Assembly (NCBI GenBank): GCA_947628665.1
Contig: CANRAU010000007.1
Location: 31,577-95,576 of the forward strand
Source of the DNA: an uncultured Clostridia bacterium
GTDB taxonomy: Bacteria; Bacillota; Clostridia; Oscillospirales; Acutalibacteraceae
Direction: 5' to 3'
Length of the DNA: 64,000 bases
Under the pieces are notes generated by a model that had not been told where the DNA came from, ran no database searches, and was given only the letters and a program-made list of their open reading frames with translations. Positions 10,711 to 21,106 of this stretch are shown piece by piece; positions within the stretch are counted from its first letter, which is position 1, and each line of letters begins with the position of its first letter. The translations under genes and the position numbers were made by a program.

Positions 10711-11747
10711 TGGAGCGTAGTTTTTCGGAAAGCTATAAAAACGCGGGTGTGGACATCACGGCAGGGTATCAATCGGTCGAACTGATGAAAGCGCATATCG
10801 GGCGGACGCTTACGGACGGTGTTGTATCCGACATCGGCGGCTTCGGCGGGCTGTTCGCGCCGAAGCTCCAAGGCATGGAAAGCCCCGTACTCGTCAGCGG
10901 GACGGACGGCGTCGGCACAAAGCTGCGGATCGCCATGCTTTTGGATAAGCACGATACCATCGGCATCGACTGTGTGGCCATGTGCGTCAACGACGTGATC
11001 TGCTGCGGCGCGAAGCCGCTGTTTTTCCTCGATTACATCGCCTGCGGCAAAAACATACCCGAGAAGATCGCGTCGATCGTTTCGGGCGTGGCGGAGGGCT
11101 GCGTGCAGGCGGGCGCGGCGCTCATCGGCGGCGAAACGGCCGAGCATCCCGGCATGATGGCAGAGGATGACTACGATTTGGCGGGCTTTACCGTGGGGAT
11201 CGTGGATCGCGCCAAAATTTTTGACAACAGCAGCGTTTCTGCGGGCGACGCCGTGATCGCGCTCCCCTCTTCGGGTGTGCATTCCAACGGCTTTTCGCTG
11301 GTGCGCAAAATTTTGGACGTGGAAAACCGCGATCTTTCCTGTTTTTCCGACGAGCTTGGCGAGACGATCGGCGAGGCGCTTCTGACTCCCACCAAAATTT
11401 ATGTAAAGCCCCTGCTGGAGCTTGCAAAGCAGATCGAAGTCAAGGCCGTTTCGCACATCACGGGCGGCGGATTTTATGAGAACATTCCGAGAAGCCTGCC
11501 GAAAGGCTGTACGGCGAAAATTGACCGTCAAGCGCTTCGCATTCCGCCGATCTTCGCGCTTTTGCAAAGGACGGGCAACGTCCCCGAGCGCGATATGTTC
11601 AACACCTACAACATGGGCGTGGGCATGAGCGTCGTAGTCGCGGCGGACAAGGCCGACGAAGCACTCCGCATACTTCGCGCCTGCGGCGAGGACGCGTACT
11701 GCATCGGTGAGATCGTCGAGGGCGACGGCGGCGTGGAGATAAAGTAA
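10710..11747 (+). CDS. purM: Phosphoribosylformylglycinamidine cyclo-ligase
   Basis: GVDITAGYQSVELMK, GTDGVGTKLRIA, GGETAEHPGMM, HITGGGFYENIPR. Confidence 0.97.
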   Translation: MERSFSESYKNAGVDITAGYQSVELMKAHIGRTLTDGVVSDIGGFGGLFAPKLQGMESPVLVSGTDGVGTKLRIAMLLDKHDTIGIDCVAMCVNDVICCGAKPLFFLDYIACGKNIPEKIASIVSGVAEGCVQAGAALIGGETAEHPGMMAEDDYDLAGFTVGIVDRAKIFDNSSVSAGDAVIALPSSGVHSNGFSLVRKILDVENRDLSCFSDELGETIGEALLTPTKIYVKPLLELAKQIEVKAVSHITGGGFYENIPRSLPKGCTAKIDRQALRIPPIFALLQRTGNVPERDMFNTYNMGVGMSVVVAADKADEALRILRACGEDAYCIGEIVEGDGGVEIK

Positions 11748-11756
11748 GGGAATCGT

Positions 11757-12383
11757 ATGAAAAACATCGTTGTATTGGTTTCGGGCGGCGGCACAAATTT
11801 ACAGGCGCTTTTGGATGCGGAGCATCGCGGCGAGATCCCGAACGGGAAAATCACCTGCGTCATCTCTTCCAAAGCGGACGCCTATGCCCTCACGCGCGCA
11901 CAAGAAAACGGCGTGAAAACGCGGGTGCTGGTGCGCAAGGACTATCCCGATATTGCCGCATACTCCGCCGCCATGGTCAAAGCGCTGCGGGAGGAGCAGG
12001 CCGATCTCATCATTTACGCGGGCTTTATGACGATTTTGGACGAGCAGGTCGTAAACGCCTTCCCCTACCAAATGATGAACGTGCATCCCGCGCTGATCCC
12101 CTCTTTCTGCGGCAAGGGCTATTACGGTCTGCGCGTGCATGAGGAAGTCCTGAAACGCGGTGTAAAGGTGACGGGAGCGACCGTGCATTTCGTCACGGCG
12201 GAATGCGACGGCGGCCCGATCATTCTGCAAAAAGCGGTCGAGGTACGCGAAGGCGACACGCCCGAAATTTTGCAAAGGCGCGTGATGGAAGAGGCGGAGT
12301 GGAAGCTGTTGCCGAAAGCCGCACAGTTGTTTTGCGACGGAAAAATCTCCGTTGTAAACGAGAGGACGATCCTGCATGAATGA
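11757..12383 (+). CDS. purN: Phosphoribosylglycinamide formyltransferase
   Basis: VSGGGTNLQALLDA, NVHPALIPSFCGKGYYG, GATVHFVTAECDGGPII. Confidence 0.96.
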   Translation: MKNIVVLVSGGGTNLQALLDAEHRGEIPNGKITCVISSKADAYALTRAQENGVKTRVLVRKDYPDIAAYSAAMVKALREEQADLIIYAGFMTILDEQVVNAFPYQMMNVHPALIPSFCGKGYYGLRVHEEVLKRGVKVTGATVHFVTAECDGGPIILQKAVEVREGDTPEILQRRVMEEAEWKLLPKAAQLFCDGKISVVNERTILHE

Positions 12384-13119
12384 GGAGAAATTCACAGGCA
12401 AGGCGCAGTTGTATGCCGCCTATCGCCCCTCCTATCCGGCCGCGTTGCTCGATTGGCTGTATCAGGAGACAGGCGCGCGGTATGTTGCGGACATCGGCGC
12501 GGGTACGGGCATTTTTACGCAGTGCCTGCTTCGGCAATTTCCGTTCGTAACGGCGGTCGAGCCGAATGCCGATATGCGCGCGGTGCTGGCAGAAGCGCTT
12601 TCGGGGAAAGTGAAGATCGTGGACGCGCCGGCCGAAGCCACGACGCTTGCGAGTGCATCCGTGGAGCTGGTGACGGCGGCACAGGCGTTTCATTGGTTCG
12701 ACAAGCCCCGATTTAAAGCCGAGTGCCAACGGATTTTAAAGCCCGAAGGAAAGCTTGCCGTGATTTGGAATGAGCGCGTGCAAACGCCCTTCGCCGAAGC
12801 GCGCAACCGCGTGTGCATGGAATACTGCGGCAAATACCACAGCGGCCATGTGGACACGGGCTATGCCGATTTTGACGGCGACACCTTTTTGCGGCAGGAA
12901 TATTTCAGGCATACGGACTATTTTGCGGTCGAAAATCCCGTATCCATGACCAAAGAACATTTTATCGGCGATACGCTTTCGCGTTCGTATGCGCCAAAAG
13001 AACAGGAGGAAACGTATTCCCCGTTCGTTGCGCGTTTGGGGCAGGTTTTCGACGAATTCAGCCGCGACGGGCGCGTCACGCTCCTGTATCGGACGACCTG
13101 TTATCTCGGAAATTTTTAG
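12376..13119 (+). CDS. Class I SAM-dependent methyltransferase
   Basis: VADIGAGTGIFT SAM motif; AQAFHWFD methyltransferase-11-like motif; overlaps the purN end. Confidence 0.85.
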   Translation: MNEEKFTGKAQLYAAYRPSYPAALLDWLYQETGARYVADIGAGTGIFTQCLLRQFPFVTAVEPNADMRAVLAEALSGKVKIVDAPAEATTLASASVELVTAAQAFHWFDKPRFKAECQRILKPEGKLAVIWNERVQTPFAEARNRVCMEYCGKYHSGHVDTGYADFDGDTFLRQEYFRHTDYFAVENPVSMTKEHFIGDTLSRSYAPKEQEETYSPFVARLGQVFDEFSRDGRVTLLYRTTCYLGNF

Positions 13120-13209
13120 GCGATCCGCACCGACGGCCGTGCAGATGCGCGGCAACGGCGGCTCATTTTGCGGTGTTGCCTTGAATATTTAGTGAAAGGA
13201 CGAATTTTT

Positions 13210-13926
13210 ATGCACACCCGTTCCATTGAAGAAGAGCTTTCCTCCATGCGCTACCCAGGCAGAGGCATCCTCATCGGGAAAAGCGCCGACGGCAAAAACG
13301 CTGTGATCGCCTATTTTATAATGGGCAGAAGCGTGAACTCCCGCAACCGCATTTTTGAAGCGACTGAGGACGGCATTCGCACTAGGGCGTTCGACGAGTC
13401 CAAAATGACCGATCCGCATTTGATCATTTATGCGCCGGTTCGGGTACTCGGCAACAAAACCATCGTGACCAACGGCGACCAGACCGACACGATCTATGAA
13501 CTGATGGACAAGCAAATGACGTTTGAGCAGGCGCTGCGCACCCGCGAATTCGAGGACGACGCGCCCAACTACACGCCGCGCATTTCGGGCATTGTGCATT
13601 TGGAAAACGGCGATATGAACTTTGCCATGTCGATTTTAAAATCCGCCGACGGCAATGCGGACTCCTGTGAACGCTTCACGTTTGCGTATTCTAACCCCCA
13701 AAAAGGCCAGGCAAAATTCATTCATACCTACCGCTGTGACGGCGATCCGTTGCCGAGTTTTGAGGGCGAACCCAAAACGCTCTCGCTGCCGGACACCGAT
13801 ATAGACGCCCTCGCTTCGCTTATTTGGAACGCCTTGGATGCGGACAACAAGGTTTCTTTGTTCGTGCGGTATCTCGATTTGGAAAGCGGTACATACGATG
13901 ACCGCATCATCAATAAAAATCAGTAA
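13210..13926 (+). CDS. IMP cyclohydrolase, PurO-like stand-alone family
   Basis: MRYPGRGILIGKSADGKNAVIAYFIMGRSVNSRNR; lies next to an AICAR transformylase lacking the cyclohydrolase domain; start at ATG 13210. Confidence 0.82.
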   Translation: MHTRSIEEELSSMRYPGRGILIGKSADGKNAVIAYFIMGRSVNSRNRIFEATEDGIRTRAFDESKMTDPHLIIYAPVRVLGNKTIVTNGDQTDTIYELMDKQMTFEQALRTREFEDDAPNYTPRISGIVHLENGDMNFAMSILKSADGNADSCERFTFAYSNPQKGQAKFIHTYRCDGDPLPSFEGEPKTLSLPDTDIDALASLIWNALDADNKVSLFVRYLDLESGTYDDRIINKNQ

Positions 13927-13939
13927 AAGAGGATTTGCT

Positions 13940-15115
13940 ATGAAAGAATTGGAACTCAAATACGGCTGCAACCCCAATCAAAAGCCCTCCAAAATTCTGA
14001 TGCAGGGCGACAAAGAACTCCCGATCACGGTATTGAACGGCAAACCCGGCTACATCAACTTTTTGGACGCGTTCAACAGCTGGCAATTGGTCAAGGAACT
14101 CAAAGACGCGCTGCATCTTCCCGCCGCGGCTTCGTTCAAGCACGTCAGCCCTGCGGGCGCGGCAGTCGGTCTGCCGCTTTCGGACACCCTTAAAAAAATC
14201 TATTGGGTGGACGATTTGGAGCTTTCCCCGCTCGCGTGCGCTTACGCCAGAGCGCGCGGCACGGACAGGATGTCCTCCTTCGGCGACTGGATCGCGCTTT
14301 CCGACGTCTGCGACGTCCCGACCGCAAGATTGATCGCGCGGGAGGTCTCCGACGGCATTATCGCCCCGGGATATACGCCCGAGGCCTTGGAAATTCTGAA
14401 AGGCAAGCGCAAGGGCGGCTACAACATCGTGCAGATCGACGCGTCTTACGTCCCCGCCCCCATCGAGCATAAGGACGTGTTCGGCGTGACTTTTGAGCAG
14501 GGGCGCAACGACCTGAAAATCGACGAAAGCTCGCTTGCAAACCTCGTGACCGAGAATCAAACGCTGCCCGCAAGCGCCAAGCGCGATCTGATCATTTCGC
14601 TCATCACCTTAAAATACACGCAGTCCAATTCCGTTTGCTATGCGAAGGACGGCCAGACCATCGGCGTCGGCGCGGGGCAGCAATCGAGAATCCATTGCAC
14701 GCGTCTCGCGGGCAACAAAGCGGACATTTGGCATTTGCGCCAGCATCCGAAGGTGCTTGGGCTTGATTTCATCGACAGCATTACGCGTCCCAACCGCGAC
14801 AACGCCATCGACGTGTATATTTCGGACGAATATGAGGACGTGATCGGCGACGACGTATGGCAAAACACCTTTAAGACCCGTCCCGAGCCGCTGACCCGCG
14901 CCGAAAAGCAGGCATGGCTCTCCCAGTTTCACGACGTATCGCTCGGTTCGGACGCATTCTTCCCGTTTGACGACAACATCGAACGTGCGCGCCGCAGCGG
15001 GGTTTCCTATATCGTACAGCCGGGCGGCTCGATCCGCGACGACATCGTGATCGCATGCTGCAACAAGCACAACATCGCCATGGCGTTTACGGGTATGCGC
15101 CTGTTCCATCATTGA
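13940..15115 (+). CDS. purH: AICAR formyltransferase (PurH C-terminal domain only)
   Basis: LKYGCNPNQKP, SFKHVSPAGAAVG, KYTQSNSVCYAKDGQTIGVGAGQQSRIHCTRLA, DAFFPFDDNIERA; no MGS/cyclohydrolase domain. Confidence 0.93.
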   Translation: MKELELKYGCNPNQKPSKILMQGDKELPITVLNGKPGYINFLDAFNSWQLVKELKDALHLPAAASFKHVSPAGAAVGLPLSDTLKKIYWVDDLELSPLACAYARARGTDRMSSFGDWIALSDVCDVPTARLIAREVSDGIIAPGYTPEALEILKGKRKGGYNIVQIDASYVPAPIEHKDVFGVTFEQGRNDLKIDESSLANLVTENQTLPASAKRDLIISLITLKYTQSNSVCYAKDGQTIGVGAGQQSRIHCTRLAGNKADIWHLRQHPKVLGLDFIDSITRPNRDNAIDVYISDEYEDVIGDDVWQNTFKTRPEPLTRAEKQAWLSQFHDVSLGSDAFFPFDDNIERARRSGVSYIVQPGGSIRDDIVIACCNKHNIAMAFTGMRLFHH

Positions 15116-15141
15116 TCCATTGTAAAGTGAGGTAAGCGACT

Positions 15142-16425
15142 ATGAAGCTCCTGGTGGTCGGCGGCGGCGGCCGCGAGCACGCGATTATCAAAAAACTCCG
15201 CGAAAATCCCGAAGTGACCGAGATTTTCGCCTGTCCCGGCAACGGCGGTATCGCCATGGACGCGACGAACGTGGACATCGGCGCAAAGGACATCGACGGC
15301 ATTGTGGATTTTGCCGTGCGTGAACAGGTGGATTTCTGCGTCGTTGCGCCCGATGATCCGTTGGTTCTCGGCTGTGTGGACGCGCTCGAAGCGAAGGGCA
15401 TCCCCTGCTTTGGGCCGAATCAAAAGGCGGCGATTTTGGAGGGCAGCAAGGTCTTTTCAAAAGGACTTATGCAAAAATACGGCATTCCGACGGCAAAGTA
15501 CGCTGTTTTTGACGACCCCAAAGCGGCTGTTGCGTATATCCGCGAGCAAAACCAATTCCCGACCGTGATCAAAGCGGACGGTTTGGCGTTGGGCAAGGGC
15601 GTCATCATCGCCGCGACGCTCAGCGAGGCCGAGGCGGCGGTCGCTTCCATTATGGAGGACAAGCTCTTCGGCGACAGCGGCAACCACATTGTGGTGGAGG
15701 AATTCCTGCAAGGCCCTGAGGTTTCGGTGCTGAGCTTTACCGACGGCAAAACGATCGTGCCTATGGTCTCCTCCATGGATCACAAACGCGCGCTCGACGG
15801 CGATCGGGGCTTAAACACAGGCGGCATGGGTACGGTCGCGCCGAATCCGTATTACACGAAAGAGATCGCCCAAGTGTGCATGGACACCATTTTCCTGCCC
15901 ACCGTTCGTGCGATGTGCAAAGAGGGCAGACCTTTCAAGGGTTGCTTGTACTTCGGCTTGATGCTGACCGAAAACGGCCCGAAGGTCATTGAATACAACT
16001 GCCGCTTCGGCGATCCCGAAACGCAGGTGGTACTGCCGCTTCTCAAAACCGATCTGCTCACGATTATGCAAGCCGTACACGACGAACGGCTCGCCGACGT
16101 GAACGTCGAATTTGACCCAAAAAGCGCGGCGTGTGTGATCGTCGCTTCGGGCGGCTATCCGCAAGCCTACAAAAAGGGTTGTGTGATGTCCTTCGGGAAC
16201 GTCGACAACCTGCCCGATGTCACCGTTTACCACGCGGGAACGGCCGAGAAAGACGGTCGGCTCGTAACAGCGGGCGGACGCGTACTCGGCGTGACCGCTA
16301 CGGGCGAAGATTTGCCCGCCGCACTCCAAAAAGCCTATGCCGCCGCTCAGGAAATTCAATTTGAAGGCGCGTTTTACCGCAGGGACATCGGTGCGCGCGC
16401 ATTAAAAGCGCTCGAAAACGAATAG
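15142..16425 (+). CDS. purD: Phosphoribosylamine-glycine ligase
   Basis: MKLLVVGGGGREHAI, CFGPNQKAA, GLNTGGMGTVAP, EYNCRFGDPETQ. Confidence 0.97.
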   Translation: MKLLVVGGGGREHAIIKKLRENPEVTEIFACPGNGGIAMDATNVDIGAKDIDGIVDFAVREQVDFCVVAPDDPLVLGCVDALEAKGIPCFGPNQKAAILEGSKVFSKGLMQKYGIPTAKYAVFDDPKAAVAYIREQNQFPTVIKADGLALGKGVIIAATLSEAEAAVASIMEDKLFGDSGNHIVVEEFLQGPEVSVLSFTDGKTIVPMVSSMDHKRALDGDRGLNTGGMGTVAPNPYYTKEIAQVCMDTIFLPTVRAMCKEGRPFKGCLYFGLMLTENGPKVIEYNCRFGDPETQVVLPLLKTDLLTIMQAVHDERLADVNVEFDPKSAACVIVASGGYPQAYKKGCVMSFGNVDNLPDVTVYHAGTAEKDGRLVTAGGRVLGVTATGEDLPAALQKAYAAAQEIQFEGAFYRRDIGARALKALENE

Positions 16426-16434
16426 GAGGCAACC

Positions 16435-19400
16435 ATGGTTTACCGAATTTATGTGGAAAAGAAACGGCAGTTTGCCGATGAAGCGGCAAGCCTGCTTTCC
16501 GATATTCGCACGCTTCTGCGCATAGATTCCGTCAGCGATCTGCGCCTGTTTAACCGCTATGATGTGGAAAACATCGACGAAGCGCTCTTTAAGGCGTGTG
16601 AACGCACCGTATTTTCCGAGCCCCAGCTCGACAACACCTATGCGCACCTGCCGCAGGCGGACTGCGCCGTATTCGCGACGGAGTATTTGCCCGGGCAGTT
16701 TGACCAGCGAGCGGATTCCTGCGCGCAGTGTATCCAAATCGTATCGCAGGGCGACAAGCCTACCGTGCGCACCGCGAAGGTCTATATGATTTTCGGGAAG
16801 GTCTCCCCCACCGAGCTGGACGCGATCAAAAAATATGTCATCAACCCCGTAGAAAGCCGCGAAGCCTCGCTCGACCGCGTTGACACTCTGCACATTCCCT
16901 ATGACGTGCCGACCGAAGTCGAGGTGCTGACGGGCTTTACGAAGCTCTCCAAGGCCGAGCTGTCGGAATTCGTCCGCAAATACGCACTCGCGATGGACGA
17001 CGCCGACATTACTTTCTGCCAAGCGTATTTTAAGAGCGAACACCGCGACCCGACCATTACCGAAATTCGCATGATCGACACCTACTGGTCGGATCACTGC
17101 CGCCACACCACCTTTTTGACCACGATCGACGGCGTGCAGATCGACGACCCCGCCGTGCAGGCCGCCTATGACCGTTATGTCGCCCTGCGCAAGACGCTGG
17201 GGCGCACCAAACCGCAAAATCTGATGGATCTTGCGACCATAGGCGCGCGGTATTTGAAGCACACGGGGCAGTTGAAGAATCTGGACGAATCCGAAGAGAT
17301 CAACGCCTGCACCGTCAAAATCAAGGTAGATGTAGACGGCAAGGATGAGGATTGGCTGTTCCTGTTTAAAAATGAGACACACAACCACCCGACGGAGATC
17401 GAACCTTTCGGCGGCGCGGCCACCTGCATCGGCGGCGCAATCCGTGATCCGCTTTCGGGGCGCGGCTATGTGTATCAGGCCATGCGCGTGACGGGGGCTG
17501 CCGATCCGTTAAAGCCCGTCAGCGAAACGATGACGGGCAAGCTCCCGCAGCGCAAATTGGTGACCACCGCCGCCGCAGGCTACAGCTCCTACGGCAACCA
17601 GATCGGTCTTGCCACGGGGCAGGTCGATGAAATTTACCATGCAGGGTATGTGGCGAAACGGTTGGAGATCGGCGCGGTCGTCGGCGCAGCGCCCGCCAAA
17701 AACGTTCGCCGTGAAAGACCCGACCCGGGCGATGTGATCGTGCTGCTCGGCGGCAGAACGGGACGCGACGGCTGCGGCGGCGCGACGGGTTCTTCCAAAT
17801 CGCACAAGCTCTCGTCTTTGGCGCAATGCGGCGCGGAAGTGCAAAAGGGTAATGCGCCCGAGGAACGCAAGCTGCAAAGGCTGTTCCGCAATCCCGACGC
17901 CACGGCGCTGATCAAACGCTGCAACGACTTCGGCGCGGGCGGCGTTTCGGTCGCCATCGGCGAGCTTGCGGACGGTTTGCATATCGATTTGAATAAAGTC
18001 CCCAAAAAATACGAGGGGTTGGACGGCACGGAGTTGGCCATTTCCGAGTCGCAGGAGCGTATGGCCGTTGTGCTTGCACCCGAAGACGCGGACGCTTTCT
18101 GTGCGCTTGCCGCAGAGGAAAATTTGGAAGCCACAGTCGTGGCGCACGTCGTGGCCGAGCCGCGCCTGACCATGGAATGGAACGGCAAAAAGATCGTTGA
18201 TATTTCGCGCGAGTTCTTAAACTCCAACGGTGCGGAAAAGCACACGCGCGTGACGATCACGGCGGCACAGCCCATCGAAAAGACCGTCGCGGGTTCGACC
18301 AATGCCGACAAATTCCGCACGCTTGCGGGCGACCTCAATATTTGCTCGAAACGCGGCCTTGCCGAACGCTTCGATTCGACCATCGGCGCAAACACGGTAC
18401 TGATGCCCTTCGGCGGCAAATATCAAATCACGCCCGCGCAGAGTATGGCGGCAAAGCTGCCCGTGCTCGACGGCGATACCAAAACCTGCTCGGTGATGGC
18501 GTGGGGCTACAACCCCTTTATCACGGAAAAGAACCCCTATCTCGGCGCGTATTTGGCGGTCGTGGAATCCGTTTCCAAGTTAGTGGCGAGCGGCGCGGAT
18601 TTGGATAACTGCTGGCTGACCTTCCAGGAATATTTTGAGCGCATGACCGAAGATCCCACCCGCTGGGGCAAGCCTGCGGCGGCATTGCTCGGCGCGCTGA
18701 CCGCGCAGTTGGAACTGGGGCTTGCTTCCATAGGCGGCAAAGACTCCATGAGCGGCACGTTTGAGGATATCGACGTTCCGCCCACTTTAGTCTCCTTTGC
18801 GGTCTCCGTCTGCAATTCGGACAACGTCATTTCCCCCGAATTCAAGCTCCCCTCCTCCAAGCTCTATTATATCGAGCCGCAAAAGAACGCGGACGGGACG
18901 TTCAACACCGAAAGTCTGTTGGCGGTTTATAAAAAAGTCGCGGCGCTTATCGCCGAGAAAAAGGTGCTTTCCGCTTTTACGCCCACCTACGGCGGCATTG
19001 CGGAGGGGCTGATGAAAGCCGCGTTCGGCAACCGCATCGGCTTTAAGCTTGCCCACACATTCCCGCAGGATAAGCTCTATACCTACAGCTACGGCGCATT
19101 CGTGCTGGAAGCGGTCGAAGAACTGGACGATCTCACCGTACTCGGCGAAACGACCTATGATTATTCGCTGAAAATCGGCATTGAGACCATTGATTTAAGC
19201 GAGCTGTGCGCCGTTTATGAGGATAAGCTCGAACCCGTATTCCCCTGCAACATCCAAACGAAGCAAACGCCTGTTGCCCCGCTCGAATACCGCGCCGAAC
19301 ACCGCGCCGCGCCGAAGATCGGTTTTGCGAAGCCTCGGGTACTCATCCCCGTATTCCCCGGCACAAACTGCGAATACGATACGGCGCGCGCCCTGCTTCG

Positions 19401-20130
19401 CGCAGGTGCATACCCCAAGATCATGGTGATCCGCAACCTGTCCGCCAAGGATATTTCCGAAAGTGCCCAGGCGTTCTCCAAAGCGCTGTCGGATGCGCAG
19501 ATCGTGTTCATCCCGGGTGGCTTCTCGGGCGGCGACGAACCCGACGGCAGCGGCAAGTTCATTACGGCGTTCTTCCGCAATCCCGCTGTGAAAGAGGAAG
19601 TCCACAAGCTGCTGCAAACACGCGACGGCTTGATGGCAGGTATCTGCAACGGCTTCCAGGCGCTCATCAAATTGGGGCTTGTCCCTTACGGCGAGATCAT
19701 CGACCCGCGCGCCGATACCCCCACCCTCACCTTCAACACCATCGGCCGCCACCAGTCGCGGCTGGTGCGCACGCGGGTGGCCTCCAACCTGTCCCCGTGG
19801 CTTTCGGGCGCAGAGGTCGGCGACGTGCATACCGTTGCCATTTCGCACGGCGAGGGCAGATTCGTTTGCCCGCAGGAACTGATCGGCACGCTCATTGAAA
19901 ACGGGCAGATCGCCACGCAGTATGTGGACGAACTCGGCAATCCCACCATGGATATTCGCTGGAATCCCAACGGCTCGCTCCTGGCCGTAGAGGGCATCAC
20001 CTCCCCCGACGGCAGGATATTCGGCAAAATGGGACACTCCGAGCGTTTCTCCGACAACGTCTACAAAAACGTGGACGGTATCAAGGACAACGGCATGTTC
20101 CAAAACGCCGTCGATTACTATAAAATCTGA
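16435..20130 (+). CDS. purL: Phosphoribosylformylglycinamidine synthase (single-chain)
   Basis: 1231 aa; TYWSDHCRHTTF, KNETHNHPTEIEPFGGAATCIGG, SIGGKDSMSGT, C-terminal glutaminase FPGTNCEYDTARA and GICNGFQALIKLG. Confidence 0.97.
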   Translation: MVYRIYVEKKRQFADEAASLLSDIRTLLRIDSVSDLRLFNRYDVENIDEALFKACERTVFSEPQLDNTYAHLPQADCAVFATEYLPGQFDQRADSCAQCIQIVSQGDKPTVRTAKVYMIFGKVSPTELDAIKKYVINPVESREASLDRVDTLHIPYDVPTEVEVLTGFTKLSKAELSEFVRKYALAMDDADITFCQAYFKSEHRDPTITEIRMIDTYWSDHCRHTTFLTTIDGVQIDDPAVQAAYDRYVALRKTLGRTKPQNLMDLATIGARYLKHTGQLKNLDESEEINACTVKIKVDVDGKDEDWLFLFKNETHNHPTEIEPFGGAATCIGGAIRDPLSGRGYVYQAMRVTGAADPLKPVSETMTGKLPQRKLVTTAAAGYSSYGNQIGLATGQVDEIYHAGYVAKRLEIGAVVGAAPAKNVRRERPDPGDVIVLLGGRTGRDGCGGATGSSKSHKLSSLAQCGAEVQKGNAPEERKLQRLFRNPDATALIKRCNDFGAGGVSVAIGELADGLHIDLNKVPKKYEGLDGTELAISESQERMAVVLAPEDADAFCALAAEENLEATVVAHVVAEPRLTMEWNGKKIVDISREFLNSNGAEKHTRVTITAAQPIEKTVAGSTNADKFRTLAGDLNICSKRGLAERFDSTIGANTVLMPFGGKYQITPAQSMAAKLPVLDGDTKTCSVMAWGYNPFITEKNPYLGAYLAVVESVSKLVASGADLDNCWLTFQEYFERMTEDPTRWGKPAAALLGALTAQLELGLASIGGKDSMSGTFEDIDVPPTLVSFAVSVCNSDNVISPEFKLPSSKLYYIEPQKNADGTFNTESLLAVYKKVAALIAEKKVLSAFTPTYGGIAEGLMKAAFGNRIGFKLAHTFPQDKLYTYSYGAFVLEAVEELDDLTVLGETTYDYSLKIGIETIDLSELCAVYEDKLEPVFPCNIQTKQTPVAPLEYRAEHRAAPKIGFAKPRVLIPVFPGTNCEYDTARALLRAGAYPKIMVIRNLSAKDISESAQAFSKALSDAQIVFIPGGFSGGDEPDGSGKFITAFFRNPAVKEEVHKLLQTRDGLMAGICNGFQALIKLGLVPYGEIIDPRADTPTLTFNTIGRHQSRLVRTRVASNLSPWLSGAEVGDVHTVAISHGEGRFVCPQELIGTLIENGQIATQYVDELGNPTMDIRWNPNGSLLAVEGITSPDGRIFGKMGHSERFSDNVYKNVDGIKDNGMFQNAVDYYKI

Positions 20131-20149
20131 TCCAAAGAATCCGATCCCG

Positions 20150-20196
20150 AAAACCGCCCTTTTCCCCTGTTTTGCAGGTGGGAAAGGGCGGTTTTT
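20150..20196 (+). terminator. Intrinsic terminator after the purine cluster
   Basis: AAAACCGCCCTTTTCCC-loop-GGGAAAGGGCGGTTTTT. Confidence 0.85.
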
Positions 20197-20311
20197 CTGC
20201 GAGGCTTCCAACCCGCAGAACCGTCGTTTCGGATGCTTTATTTGACTTTTTTGACGCTATAAATTAGAATGGTATGTGGAATTGTTGAAATGATAAAGCG
20301 GAGGAATTGAT

Positions 20312-20932
20312 ATGACCAAAAGCAAAATATGCAAAGGCGTTTTAATCGCTGTTTCCTGTGTTGTTTCCGTTTTTGCCATCGTTCTTGTGTATTATTTTTC
20401 TACGACCATGTCTGTGCAAGGGTGTATCGATTATTGCCTGGAAAACACATCGCGAAATGCAACCGATTTTGACAGACTGGGCGACGGGCGCTATGTGGAA
20501 GACTATGCCTATTTCATCGCAACAGACGGCGATTCCTCCAAACCGCAAGAGGTTTTTGTTTTCAAGCGGAAATTTTTCGGTTCGATTTCTGCTTTTGACA
20601 GGTATGAATTTGTGATGAGCAGTACGCCAAGTGGCAAAGAAGGCGAAGACAAATTCGGTTCTATACAGTTTTTCACAGTAAACGATGACGGGGAAAAGGA
20701 ACCGGACTCCACACTGCTGTTCTTTGGCGCCACGAAGGATTCCGATATAACGGAATACGAATACACATTGACTACGAGAGAAGGGTCAAATGTGTACAGG
20801 GGAAACGTTGTAAAAGGCACTACTTTCTGGTTCGTGAAGTTTTTCGGCCTGCGTAATGATGAGAACTATAAAAAAGTCATTTCGGATGTAAAATTTTACG
20901 ACAGAAACGGTGATTTGGTCGGGATTTGGTAA
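20312..20932 (+). CDS. Hypothetical protein with N-terminal signal/TM segment
   Basis: 206 aa; KICKGVLIAVSCVVSVFAIVLVYYF hydrophobic N-terminus; no family recognised. Confidence 0.6.
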   Translation: MTKSKICKGVLIAVSCVVSVFAIVLVYYFSTTMSVQGCIDYCLENTSRNATDFDRLGDGRYVEDYAYFIATDGDSSKPQEVFVFKRKFFGSISAFDRYEFVMSSTPSGKEGEDKFGSIQFFTVNDDGEKEPDSTLLFFGATKDSDITEYEYTLTTREGSNVYRGNVVKGTTFWFVKFFGLRNDENYKKVISDVKFYDRNGDLVGIW

Positions 20933-20950
20933 AAATATAGGTATGCCCCC

Positions 20951-20979
20951 TTGATTTTTCCCGGACGAGCCAGTATAAT
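20951..20979 (+). promoter_or_regulatory. Sigma-70-type promoter upstream of the DUF1846 gene
   Basis: TTGATT - 17 bp - TATAAT. Confidence 0.6.
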
Positions 20980-20989
20980 ATATTGTGTC

Positions 20990-21033
20990 ACACTTCGGTT
21001 CTGTGGTGTAGCCACGGAATCGAAGTGTTTTTT
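20990..21033 (+). terminator. Near-perfect ~18-bp hairpin terminator just downstream of that promoter
   Basis: ACACTTCGGTTCTGTGG-tgta-GCCACGGAATCGAAGTGT followed by TTTTTT. Confidence 0.8.
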
Positions 21034-21106
21034 ATTGTAAACAGCCCCGTGGGGTGTCCGAATCGCACAAAAATCGGATAAATTGCTTTATTTTGGGAGA
21101 ACAAAC

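Noticed and set aside
10626-11567. 313-aa minus-strand ORF antisense to purM
   Set aside because: Mirror ORF of purM; no motif, no plausible RBS
16402-17388. 328-aa minus-strand ORF antisense to purL
   Set aside because: High-GC mirror ORF of a strongly supported gene; protein composition shows no family signal
19195-20211. 338-aa minus-strand ORF antisense to purL
   Set aside because: Same artefact; overlaps the glutaminase domain of PurL entirely
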